A stretch of 64,000 nt of DNA from Atherinomorus stipes (lineage: Eukaryota > Chordata > Actinopteri > Atheriniformes > Atherinidae). A model generated the notes under the pieces. That model was given only the letters and a program-made list of their open reading frames with translations, was not told the origin of the DNA and did no database searches. Below, piece by piece: positions 1 to 8,821 of the stretch. How positions within the stretch are numbered: the first letter of the stretch is position 1; each line of letters begins with the position of its first letter. A program made the translations under genes and the position numbers. Where the stretch lies: NCBI GenBank assembly GCA_023101725.1, contig JALJCO010007085.1:451515-515514 (forward strand). Reading direction: 5' to 3'.

Positions 1-430
1 AGAAACTAACAAGACAGAAATCTGGGACTAGTCCTGGACTCAGACCTGAATTTCACCATCACATTAAAGGACTGATGTCTCAGCAGGACTAAGAAAAGCT
101 GGTCCATGCATTCATCTTCAATAGTCTACAAGTACTGGAATGCTGTCTATACAGGTCTACCTATAAAGTCCATCAGACAGCTGCAGATAGTCCAGAATGC
201 TGCTGATCCAGTCCTCAGATCTGTAAACTGGCTTCCTGTCTGACAAAGAATTGACTTCAGAATCCAACTGTTAGTTTACCAGTGCTGAACGGTTTAGGAC
301 CAAATTTCTGTTCCCAGAGTCAGAACTAAACCTGAAGAGGCAGTGCTCAGTTTTTAAGCTCCTCACATGTGGAACAAACTCCCAGAAAACTGAAGGTGAT
401 AAAACTCAGTACTAGTTTAAAGGTTCATTC
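1..430 (+). mobile_element. L2-like LINE reverse-transcriptase C-terminal relic
   Basis: Conceptual translation of the plus strand, across stops and frameshifts, gives fragments typical of the C-terminus of fish L2-like non-LTR retrotransposon polymerases: RQLQIVQNAA, then NWLPV, QRIDF, LLVY, PRVRTKPEEA and APHMWNKLPEN. The order and spacing match that family. The reading frame is broken several times, so this is an inactive 5'-truncated copy entering from the window edge. The subfamily is not resolved. Confidence 0.7.
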
Positions 431-646
431 CCTGTAATAATCCATCAGTTAGCTACATCATACTGTGATGGTTTGGTTTTTTAGAGCAGATGTTAGCTAG
501 CAGTCATTTGAGGATAGCCTCCAGTGTTTCACTTTACTACTAACACAAAAGCATTTGAACACAACACACTGTAATCTGTACTGTAGGAACATTACAAAAC
601 ATCTTACTTGAGACCCATTGGAATGCCAAAGTAAGACAATACTGTA

Positions 647-647
<1 letters not shown>

Positions 648-679
<32 letters not shown>
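648..679. repeat. (GATT)n microsatellite
   Basis: About eight uninterrupted GATT units. The surrounding 430-998 stretch shows no gene. It is AT-rich sequence downstream of the lectin gene. Confidence 0.95.
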
Positions 680-682
<3 letters not shown>

Positions 683-998
683 TATTTAAGTGTCATACAC
701 TTGCTGCCCCAGCCCATATGGGCATAAATGAGGTTATTCAGGTCATAAGACAATAATTATGAAAACAAGAATTTGTTCTTCACATGTGTTTAATAGAAAC
801 ATCGTTTTGATTTTTCAGTGGTCATGTTTGGAAAAAAGAATGTATTTCGATATCACTTTACTTTCAGTCAATAATGTTGAACAAAATATTTAGAAATTAT
901 CTATATTTTTTTATTTATAAAATGTTCATCAAATATTTTTTGAATAACCGGCCACAATAGTTGAAGTTTCACATAAGTAAAGTCCGTAGGTGCAACTT

Positions 999-1490
999 TC
1001 ATGGTCGCTGAGGACAAACTGTACGAGATGCACAAACAAAAGCAAATTTGTTTGAGCATGGATGATCATTCCACATTTCTATGCCATCCATGGTATGTAC
1101 ACAGTCATTTGCAGTAGCATTATTTGGCTCTGTTGGACTCCAATGGGTAAAACTGACTCGAGAGCCGTCAGACCACATCCATCCTCCTTCTTTGTGAACA
1201 TCATTCAGTCCAATCCAGGTGAACTCCCTGGACGGGTCAAAGTTTTTGATCAGAGAATTGACAAAATTAAGTTCTTCCAGACTGTGGATGGACACCAGGT
1301 TGGCTCCTTCTGACACACAATGGAGCTCTGCTTCACCCCAGGTCATGTGTGAGGCAACATACTTGTAGCAGCGGCCATTGAAGCTGTACCAGAACATGGG
1401 ACAGCCGCCCCGTTGTAGCTTCACTTCCAGTTCATCTGAAGGAGACTCAGCACCCAGAGCCAGACCAAACAGGAACAAGAACAAGAACAT
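999..1490 (-). CDS. Secreted C-type lectin, intact, intronless (ladderlectin / type II antifreeze-like)
   Basis: A single open exon of 163 codons. Residues 1-14 are a hydrophobic signal peptide (MFLFLFLFGLALGA), and the C-type lectin domain runs from about residue 30 to 159. Visible hallmarks are CPMFWYSFNGRCYKY at the start, WIGLND at 92-97, WMWSDG at 104-109, the calcium/sugar motif EPN at 121-123 and WND at 140-142. Cys30/41, 58/153 and 130/145 can form the three expected disulfides of a long-form domain; Cys159 is extra. EPN predicts mannose-type binding. NAT at 124-126 is a potential N-glycosylation site. Length and layout match the teleost ladderlectin/type II antifreeze-protein-like family, usually a secreted serum or mucus defence lectin. 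Family members that I know of have several introns; here there is none. The start is the first Met, about 115 bp below a TATA box. A close, disabled copy lies 1.56 kb upstream. The ligand is not predictable with certainty. Confidence 0.88.
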   Translation of the reverse strand: MFLFLFLFGLALGAESPSDELEVKLQRGGCPMFWYSFNGRCYKYVASHMTWGEAELHCVSEGANLVSIHSLEELNFVNSLIKNFDPSREFTWIGLNDVHKEGGWMWSDGSRVSFTHWSPTEPNNATANDCVHTMDGIEMWNDHPCSNKFAFVCASRTVCPQRP

Positions 1491-1604
1491 GATGGAGTTT
1501 TAACAGGGACTTATGATGAGATGATGATATCTTGATGGAGTTTAAATGCACTGATGTGTAGCCTACTACCAAGAATCCTGCAGAGCCAGAAAAGAGACAA
1601 CTGT

Positions 1605-1612
1605 CTTTTATA
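1605..1612 (-). promoter_or_regulatory. TATA box of the intact lectin gene
   Basis: Minus strand reads TATAAAAG, 115 bp above the start codon. The same box at nearly the same distance (112 bp) precedes the second lectin copy, and the surrounding 150 bp are clearly homologous between the copies. This supports a real duplicated promoter. Confidence 0.65.
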
Positions 1613-1839
1613 TCATGCAGAGGGTGTTTCCACTAATGGTGTGATGTCATTGGTCAGGGCAGTTAGAAACAAGTAGTTATAAAACAGACCCACTAACTGT
1701 TTATAGCTGACTATAAAGTTATTTCCTGGTAATTTTCTTTTTCATGCTGCAGCTTTATCTGTTGTTTTTCTTTGTAATTATATTTTCAAACCATCATAAA
1801 AGTCCAGATATCACTGAGTCTCATTGACATGAAACCCTC

Positions 1840-1905
1840 AGCAGTCTCAAAGTTCTTAATCAGGACTGCTCATGCTGGCCTTGGACAGACATCAGGCTTC
1901 AGTCA
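1840..1905 (-). pseudogene. C-type lectin fragment
   Basis: Minus-strand translation gives SLMSVQGQHEQS followed, after a frame change, by LIKNFE. This corresponds to the LVSVHS...LIKNF segment of the intact lectin. It is too short to be functional and sits at the same place in the tandem unit as the fragment near 4345-4420. Confidence 0.5.
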
Positions 1906-2565
1906 TATATTTTTTTCTTCATCATGAATTAATCTTATTGAGAACATGACAGATACAATGAAATATGTTAATGTTAAGTATTCTGCAACAAATATACATT
2001 AAATTTTTATAACTGAAATTCAAGTAGGCCCCCCAAAAGTAGAACAAACCAATTAAAAGAAGCAATTACATTAAAATATTAATTCATAGCTGTTATTTTG
2101 TAAGTGTAACTTCCTTGTTAGATTCCTGTAAAAGCTTTAATAAGACTCTGCATGCTGACTGTTAGACAGGCAGTGAAAGAGCCCCCCCCAAAAAAAAACA
2201 TTGAAAATGAGTGGATGGTTTTAAGAGTTTTGTATTTATTTGAGAGCTATTCAAAATTCTTTCCTAAAAACATGGCTAAAACTTGACCCATAACAATATG
2301 TGCAGGAGTTTGATTTCCAAACATATTTTTAGAAAAACTTTGGTTGCACAAACATAAGCCATATGACATAATATTTCTTTTTTCTTTCTTTTTTTTAATA
2401 AAACTTTAATCAAACAGAAAGGATTATTTTACACATCAGTCCTACCCCAATAACTGAAAAGCTTTAATTTGCATTTCTTTTAAATATACTGCACATTTTG
2501 TGTTTTTTATCATCAATCAGGTCAGCAGAGCAGGCTGAATCACATCGATGGAAGTATCTCAGATC

Positions 2566-3054
2566 TTAAGGACAAGATTTGCGAGTTGCACAAACAGAGG
2601 GGCGAGTCAATGAACATGGGATGTCATTCCATCTTCGTTTAGAGAAATTTGTATGTGCACAGTGTTCTCGTCCTTTCTGGTTATTTGGCTCTCTTCCACT
2701 CCAAACAGTAAAGTCCACTGTAGTCCCATCAGACCACATCCATCTGCCCTCTTTGTGGAGGTCACTGAATCCAATCCAGGTTTGTCCCTCAGTGTGGTCA
2801 AAATTCTTAATCAGAGAACTGACAAAATTGTGTTCGTTCATACTGTGAACGGACACCAGGTTGGCTCCTACCGACAAACAGTGGAATTCAGCGTCAGCTC
2901 AGGTCAGGCGTGCCCCGACATACTTGTAGCAGCGGCTGTTGAAGCTGAACCAGAACATGGGACAGCCGCCACGTTGTAGCTTCACTTCCAGCTCATCTGA
3001 TGGAGACTCAGCACCCAGAGCCAGACCAAAGAGGAAGATGAACAGCAGCATCAT
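2566..3054 (-). pseudogene. C-type lectin copy 2, disrupted by one in-frame stop
   Basis: The frame from ATG at 3054 to the stop at 2566 is 163 codons long and collinear with the intact neighbour. It has the signal peptide MMLLFIFLFGLALGA, CPMFWFSFNSRCYKY, WIGF, WMWSDG, EPN and WND. Codon 52 (2899-2901) is TGA, where the intact gene has the conserved Trp codon TGG after the residues corresponding to HMT. No frameshift is present. The rest, including all calcium-site motifs, is preserved, so inactivation is recent, or the stop is a polymorphism or sequencing error. An apparent start at 2877 is a TTG codon (Leu), not a genuine initiator. Promoter and TATA box are duplicated with it. Confidence 0.82.
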
Positions 3055-3165
3055 GAAGTCTTAAGAAGACAGCTGTGAAGAGGTGCAGAGGTGCAGACGT
3101 CTTGTTGGAATAAATGCAGTGATGTGTTACCAGAATTTGTGCACTGGCAGATGACATGCAGGTTT

Positions 3166-3173
3166 CTTTTATA
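3166..3173 (-). promoter_or_regulatory. TATA box of lectin copy 2
   Basis: Minus strand TATAAAAG, 112 bp above the ATG at 3054, equivalent in position and context to the box at 1605-1612. Confidence 0.55.
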
Positions 3174-3589
3174 TCCTGCAGAGGGTTTTTCTACTGGTGG
3201 TGTGATATCATTGGCCAGGGCAGTTAGCAACAAGTTAGTAATAAGAGAAAAATATTAACTATTTACAGCATGAAACAGTTATTTTACTGTTAATGTCCTT
3301 AATAGCCTTTTTCTGGGCAGCTTTATCTTTTTCATTTCCTATCCAACTGTGTAATCAAAGCATCATAAAAGTGAAAAAAAAAGAGGTCGCAAGTAGGACA
3401 AGGTGACCATATCTGGGTCAATTTATTCTCCTAGTAATTTCCTTGTTTACTCTACAGCTTTATCTGTTTTTCTTTGCAACTATATTTACAAACTGTCATA
3501 AAAGTCTAGATATCCTGACTAGTTTAATGCATAAAATTCGGGGTAAGGTCAATATTCCGGGTTTGAAAGAACAGGAAAAACCCTATATA

Positions 3590-4335
3590 AATGAGGGGAG
3601 AGAGAGATTCTTTAAATAAAAAATAAAAAAATAAAAGGAAATCCCCAAAAAAACGGGGGGGAAAAAAAAAATGAAGGAGGGGGGGGAAGAACAACCGGGG
3701 GGGGCGGTGGGGGAAGGGGAGGGAAGAGTAGAAGTAGAAGAAAAAAAAAAGGGAAGAGGTGGGGGGGGCGGGGGGGGGGGGGGGGGGGGGTGGAGTGGGG
3801 GGGGGGGGGGGGGGGCGAGCAGCCAGGAGGGGATAAAGAAGAAAGAGGGGGGGAGGAGGTCGGAAAAAGGAGCAGGGGGGAGCATCCCGGCTCCGCTGTC
3901 TCCAGGAGAGCCCGGGGGGAAGGAGGGGGTCGGGGGGAGGGGTGGGGGAGAGGGTGATAATGAGGAAAGAGAGAGTCCGGGAGGAATCAGTGAACTTTCC
4001 TCTACCACATCTCCACAAAAATTATAGAGGGGAGGAGAAGGGACGAAAGGTACGGTCCCACCGGGTCCTTGGGTATGGTGGTGATGAAGATATAAAAGAG
4101 AAAAAGAGAAGATGGAGATCACTGTAGAACAAAATCACAATAATCTCTTTAAAATAACAAAAAAGCGAAAGAAAAAACATGAGAGAAACAAAAAAAATAT
4201 AATTAAAATAATAAAAGTAAAATCTAAATAATCGGAAGAAAAGGGGTAAAAGGGGTAATATGATTTATATAAAAAGGAATATAGGTTTGGGTTTATTAAA
4301 TCAGGGTGATCAAATTGAAAGAGAAAGATGGGCAC
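3590..4335. repeat. Extreme purine/G-rich low-complexity tract
   Basis: Plus strand is almost all A and G, with long G runs (around 3765-3815) and GGA/GAA-like blocks. It fades into an A-rich, T- and C-poor section to about 4335. Apparent proline-rich or glycine-rich open frames here are composition artefacts. It lies exactly between two lectin tandem units. It may be an expanded polypurine satellite with G-quadruplex or triplex potential, or a poorly resolved assembly region. No gene is called. Confidence 0.8.
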
Positions 4336-4344
4336 TGAGTGTCA

Positions 4345-4420
4345 TTCACATGAAAGTTCTTGATCAGGTCTCTGATAATGTTTTGGTCATGTTGACCCTG
4401 GACAGACATCAGGGTTCAGA
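4345..4420 (-). pseudogene. C-type lectin fragment (LIKNF segment)
   Basis: Minus-strand translation reads LMSVQGQHDQNIIRDLIKNF without a stop, matching LVSVHSMNEHNFVSSLIKNF of copy 2. Only this segment is recognisable. It is part of the third, degraded tandem unit. Confidence 0.55.
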
Positions 4421-5344
4421 TACATAAAACTCAGTTCTGGAGCTCATGCATATGTTACTTGTACGTCTGAAATTTGTCATGAAGCAATTACTACTTCTGC
4501 GATTTTAACAGATATTGTAGTTTATTGATCTTCCTTTTTTAAGTCTTCACTCTTCAGTTAGCGTTTTAATTTGTCTTTGTTGGGTCACAGTTTCTTAACT
4601 GCCAGTAATCGAGACTGATTTAAAGAAATCTCCTAATGAGTCGATTTAGGTCACATCAAAGGACAAAGAAGTACTCAGATCTGAGGCGTCTCAGGGCATC
4701 AGGTCATTAAAATGCTTAAGTGCTTGAATTTTTTTATGTTGAGCAGTTTTAACATGGTATCCAGATTTCTTTTTTTCCTTTTCCTTTTATTTTTTTTAGT
4801 TTTACATAAACAAATCTTATTGAGAACATGACCAATACAATCAAATATGTTGAATCTTCCGGAACAAGTATGCATTAAATGTTCTTAACTAAAATTAAAG
4901 AAGGCTCTCCAAATTTAAACCAATTAAAAGCAATAACTTTTAACTCTTAGCTGTTATTTTAACTTTTTTTTGTTGGATTCTGGTTAATTCTTTACTTTTA
5001 CAGTGGAACTGCACCTTTTCCTGCTGTATAGTTACAGTATTGTCAAGTTACAGCATTAAAGTGTAGATATCACTGCAGTAATAGAAGATTGACATGCTGA
5101 TTGTAGACAGGCAGTAAAACAGCCCCCTCCCTAACACATAGAAAATTTGCTGGATGGGGTTTTAGCATCTTGCAGTTATTTGTATTTTGTATCATTATGG
5201 TACATTTTTACTGAATTTATTTGAGAACTATTGCAAATCATATAGTGTGTAATACTTACCTGTACTAAAACTTGATGTAGCTAGCCTTAACAATATGTGC
5301 AGGCAGCTGATTTCCAATCATAGTTTTAGCATGTGTGTGTGCGT

Positions 5345-5383
5345 AGAGAGAGAGAGAGACAGTATATACATATTGTATATATA

Positions 5384-5424
<41 letters not shown>

Positions 5425-5437
5425 TACACACACACAT
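5345..5437. repeat. (AG)n-(TA)n-(CA)n compound microsatellite
   Basis: Eight AG units at 5345-5360, about eighteen TA units near 5386-5421, then a short CA run. It separates the 5' part of the third lectin unit from its remaining coding-like part. Confidence 0.9.
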
Positions 5438-5479
5438 CGGTAGATTGATAGACATATTGTGTCTTTATCATTTAAAACA

Positions 5480-5665
5480 CAAAGGTTTGTGTCATGTTTG
5501 TCTCAGACGTAGAAGTAAGCATAAATGGCTCCTTTGTGGAAATGTCATGATACTTGATTTGGAAGTATCCCGGTTACTACTTTACTATTCCAAATAGTAA
5601 AGTCTAAAGTACTTTAATACCATCAAGCCACATCTATCTGCCCTCCTTGTGGAGATCACTGAGAT
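5480..5665 (-). pseudogene. Degraded third C-type lectin copy
   Basis: Sequence is alignable by eye to 2600-2770 of copy 2: AACAGTAAAGTCCACTGTAG versus AATAGTAAAGTCTAAAGTAC, and the WMWSDG-coding block. Minus translation gives EGR, stop, MWLDG where copy 2 has EGRWMWSDG, so the first Trp codon of that motif is now TAG. Homology ends abruptly at about 5665. Confidence 0.6.
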
Positions 5666-5810
5666 TTTGTCATGAACTATTTTAAATGTGTTTTTCATTA
5701 TTCAAATTAATTAATTCAGATTACCACTTTAAACCAATCACAACTTGACAGTAAATGAATAAGCAAGAAAAGACAATAATCTCACATGTAATGTCACATA
5801 AAACCTATAA

Positions 5811-8702
5811 TTTATTCATTTTCAGTAAAACTTTGACATAGTAAAACGCAGCTTTAGAAAAGACATGACTTCAGCTGTCTAAAGGTTGAGGGGAGCAGGG
5901 GAGACATATTGCTTTGTGACTGACATTGTTTTCATTTATAACAGATAAATAACAATATACCAAACATTGGCATATTTACACATCAACAATATTACAATAG
6001 TACAAAGCTTTCAATGTGTTCTCTCTTGCATTGTGAACTTTGTAGGTTTTTTTTTTTGTTTCATGCAAACAAGTTTGAACAACATTGAATTTAGAAAAAC
6101 TTAACTTTACACAATCATGACAGTGGCTGGTAAAACACTCAACAGCCTCCCATTGGTTTGCCCTGTTTAAGGTTTGACAGCAGAAAACAGAGAAGCATCG
6201 TCACACACACAAGCTCCTCTGCTGCCACCAAGTGGCCACAAAACACAGAAAAAGTGCTTTTAAATCTATTTCTCAAGTGTGCACTTTCACACTGTAGAAG
6301 CTCTGAACATGGCACACGAACCAAGACAGTTTATCACCATAAATAAACATTATATTTCAATAAATAACCAACATAATTATTCTGCTCTTTGAAGATAAGC
6401 AGAGGAGTGTCTGTGTATATATGCACATCATGTACAGCTGAATAGTAAAATGACCACAAGGCCTTTGTATCTCACTGAACATGAAGAGATCGTGGCTCCG
6501 ATTAATCAGCTCTAGCAGTCAAAGAATCTCAGTCTTGGTTTTTGCCAAAATCATCTTTAAAATGACAATGACATAATGAAGAGATGGAGTAACACAGGGT
6601 GCCACATATAAAACTTTGGAAACACATTGTTGCTTCATTTCCTTTCACTCACAGGTTGCTGACATACTGTTTCGTACAGCAGCTAATGCCAGCGCACTTT
6701 ACGTAAATGAAGTTAAATTAGATTTCAAAACGTCTCTGGTGCCATCTGTGCTGTTGTTAATCATAACAGACTGAATTATTTATCAAATATTTAAATGGCT
6801 TTGACACCTTTCCAGTTTCAGTTAACACCTTTGGATGAGAGCATGCAAAGTATGTCAGTGTTTTGGTGACAATGACAGGATCAAACCTCTTTTCAACAAG
6901 TTTATATCATTTTAATGCAATCAGGAGCGTTGAACACAAATAAAGATCTTTTTTTTCTTATTATGAACCAAAGTTGCAATTGGAACTAAATTTATTTGAG
7001 AAATTTCAATTATTTGTCATAAACTTGAGTCATTATTGTAGAAGCATACAGCTTTTTATTCTTAAAGGCTTCATGTTGAAATGTTAATCAACTCTTGCTG
7101 TATCATCTCCTCTGTATTGCACTTTATCCCCCACTTTGTCTTAGGAATTTTGAAAAAGATGTGGCACATGCATCAATATGTAACATTTATAGCAGAAATG
7201 TACCACTGACATGACTGGTGAGGATTAAACAGACACAAGGCAACAACATTAATAATATAAACACTGATAAGGTTGGTTGAACATCGTTCCTTAACTTAAA
7301 TTACGGTGATTAGTTTCAAAATCCTTAATGATTCTTGTCTTCCAATGCTGCATTCCTATCCCACAGTGGGCCAACATTAATAAGTCAGACAGGTGATTGA
7401 AGAACAAATAAATGTCTCACATCTTGTGGCTGTGCAAACAGGACCATGTAATTTCCTTGTGCTTCCATCCTCCTGTCTGCACTCTGTGTTGGTTCTCACA
7501 GTTTACATGAGACCACTTCTGAGTGAAATGATCTTTTCAGTCAGTCAGACTTATCAATGTCCGTTTGAACATAATATAGTGGAGCAGAGCTTTTCTAATG
7601 TGCGTTGCTTTGAATGAACTAAGTTAACATAATAAACATTAAAGATTTATAGAAAAAAAGGGAAAAATTCTCTACACTGAGGCTGTGTTTCCATGGCAAC
7701 CTGACGTGATACAATCACACACCCTGAACTCGGTCAATCATAATGTCAGAAAGCATCTCTGCGAGGAGTCAGATCAGCTTTACATGATCGAGGATGAGAC
7801 GTCATGGCAGAGCTCCTTCCAGGAAGCCAGATGTGTGATTCTGATGCAAAGCAAGAGCTCGCAGGTACAGCTGTGCTGCAACACTTTAAACATTTGGCAC
7901 TGAGAAGTGTTTAGGTCCATAGTATATACAATATGAAATTATCAGACTCTATTCACACTAAGACATCATAGAGAAGAGTGCACGAGGAGTGTTTGGCTAA
8001 AAGTCAACCAGGACTTGAAAAGGTAAAGAGGATCCATGCTGCTAAGCTCCACATCGTATACCCGATACTACAGCATGTATCCTGGATGTGCACTTATCTC
8101 TTAGTAAATACCAGCATGTGCTATGCAGATGAAATCATATAAGACCACCCATGGTGCAGATTTTGTCCAAAAGATTTCAAACAAATCAAACCCTTGAAAT
8201 GTTCCCGTGTTTAAAATGATGACGAGGTTATCAAATCCTTGTTGACTTTCAAAGGTGTAGCAAGACTGGCAAAATTAAAGTAACCTGATAAACAGCCTCA
8301 TAAATAACCAAAGACTCACAAATACAAAACAAAAGCAAACTCAGTCTGTAGGACACTGTACAAACTAATTACAGCCTTCTCCCCTCCTCGGTTTGGCAAA
8401 CCTCCATCTTTCTGTGCAGATGCTGCTCTGGTACAAGTTCACAGGGTGTGTGTCGACTTTATGAATCCTTTACAAGCTCATGTTCGGTGTAAGAACGGGC
8501 AGAGTGCAGCTGCGTCTTCATGGGTTTGGTCAGAGCAGACCTTGTTGTCCATCCGACATCACTGCTGGTTGTGTGATCTTGTTGCCGTGTAAATGTGAGT
8601 GTTTGACATTTTGGCTGTACAAAGTGTCCTGGGTGTCACACATGTTGGCATTTCCACTGCGCCGTGTGCACTTTGTTTGTGAGGGCACATGAATGTGTGC
8701 GT
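5811..8702 (-). other. rapgef5: Probable long 3' UTR of rapgef5
   Basis: There are 2.9 kb without a supported reading frame downstream of the rapgef5 stop. Its base composition is less repetitive than the flanks and it contains no recognised transposon. A minus-strand AATAAA lies at 5811-5816, just before the lectin-cluster homology ends. Extent is inferred only; other AATAAA candidates occur (for example near 7055) and shorter forms are possible. Confidence 0.4.
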
Positions 8703-8821
8703 TTAAGCACGTGGCTCCAGTTTGTGCGACAGTTCAAAAAGCGTCTGCTGATTGTCGATGATGTGCAGGTAGTGAACGCTCGCTCTCACCTCCGCACTGT
8801 CCACCCCAATCACCTCGTTGC
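8703..8821 (-). CDS. rapgef5: rapgef5 exon 26 (C-terminus, stop)
   Basis: 38 codons and TAA at 8703-8705: [20 protein letters not shown] and [18 protein letters not shown], ending in the family's shared SHxLEPR tail. Acceptor GTCCCAG. Confidence 0.93.

Larger units (their letters stand above)
1491..2565. other. Lectin promoter and inter-copy spacer, duplicated with the genes
   Basis: About 1490-1840 matches 3055-3520, the regions upstream of the two lectin copies. About 1800-2330 matches 4330-5330: both contain a decayed lectin segment, then the string TCTTATTGAGAACATGAC (1932 and 4817 areas), then a shared run around AACAATATGTGCAGG. The spacer therefore belongs to the tandem repeat unit. 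No other gene is seen in it. Confidence 0.6.

Noticed and set aside
1062..1313. Plus-strand ORF opposite the intact lectin
   Set aside because: Antisense shadow of a conserved lectin coding sequence, repeated likewise opposite copy 2.
2566..2877. Separate short lectin ORF starting at 2877
   Set aside because: The apparent start is TTG (Leu) inside the lectin frame; the segment is the downstream part of the disrupted copy beginning at 3054.
3524..4127. Long proline-rich or glycine-rich open frames on both strands
   Set aside because: Produced by the purine/G-rich low-complexity tract; no start context, splice support or family similarity.
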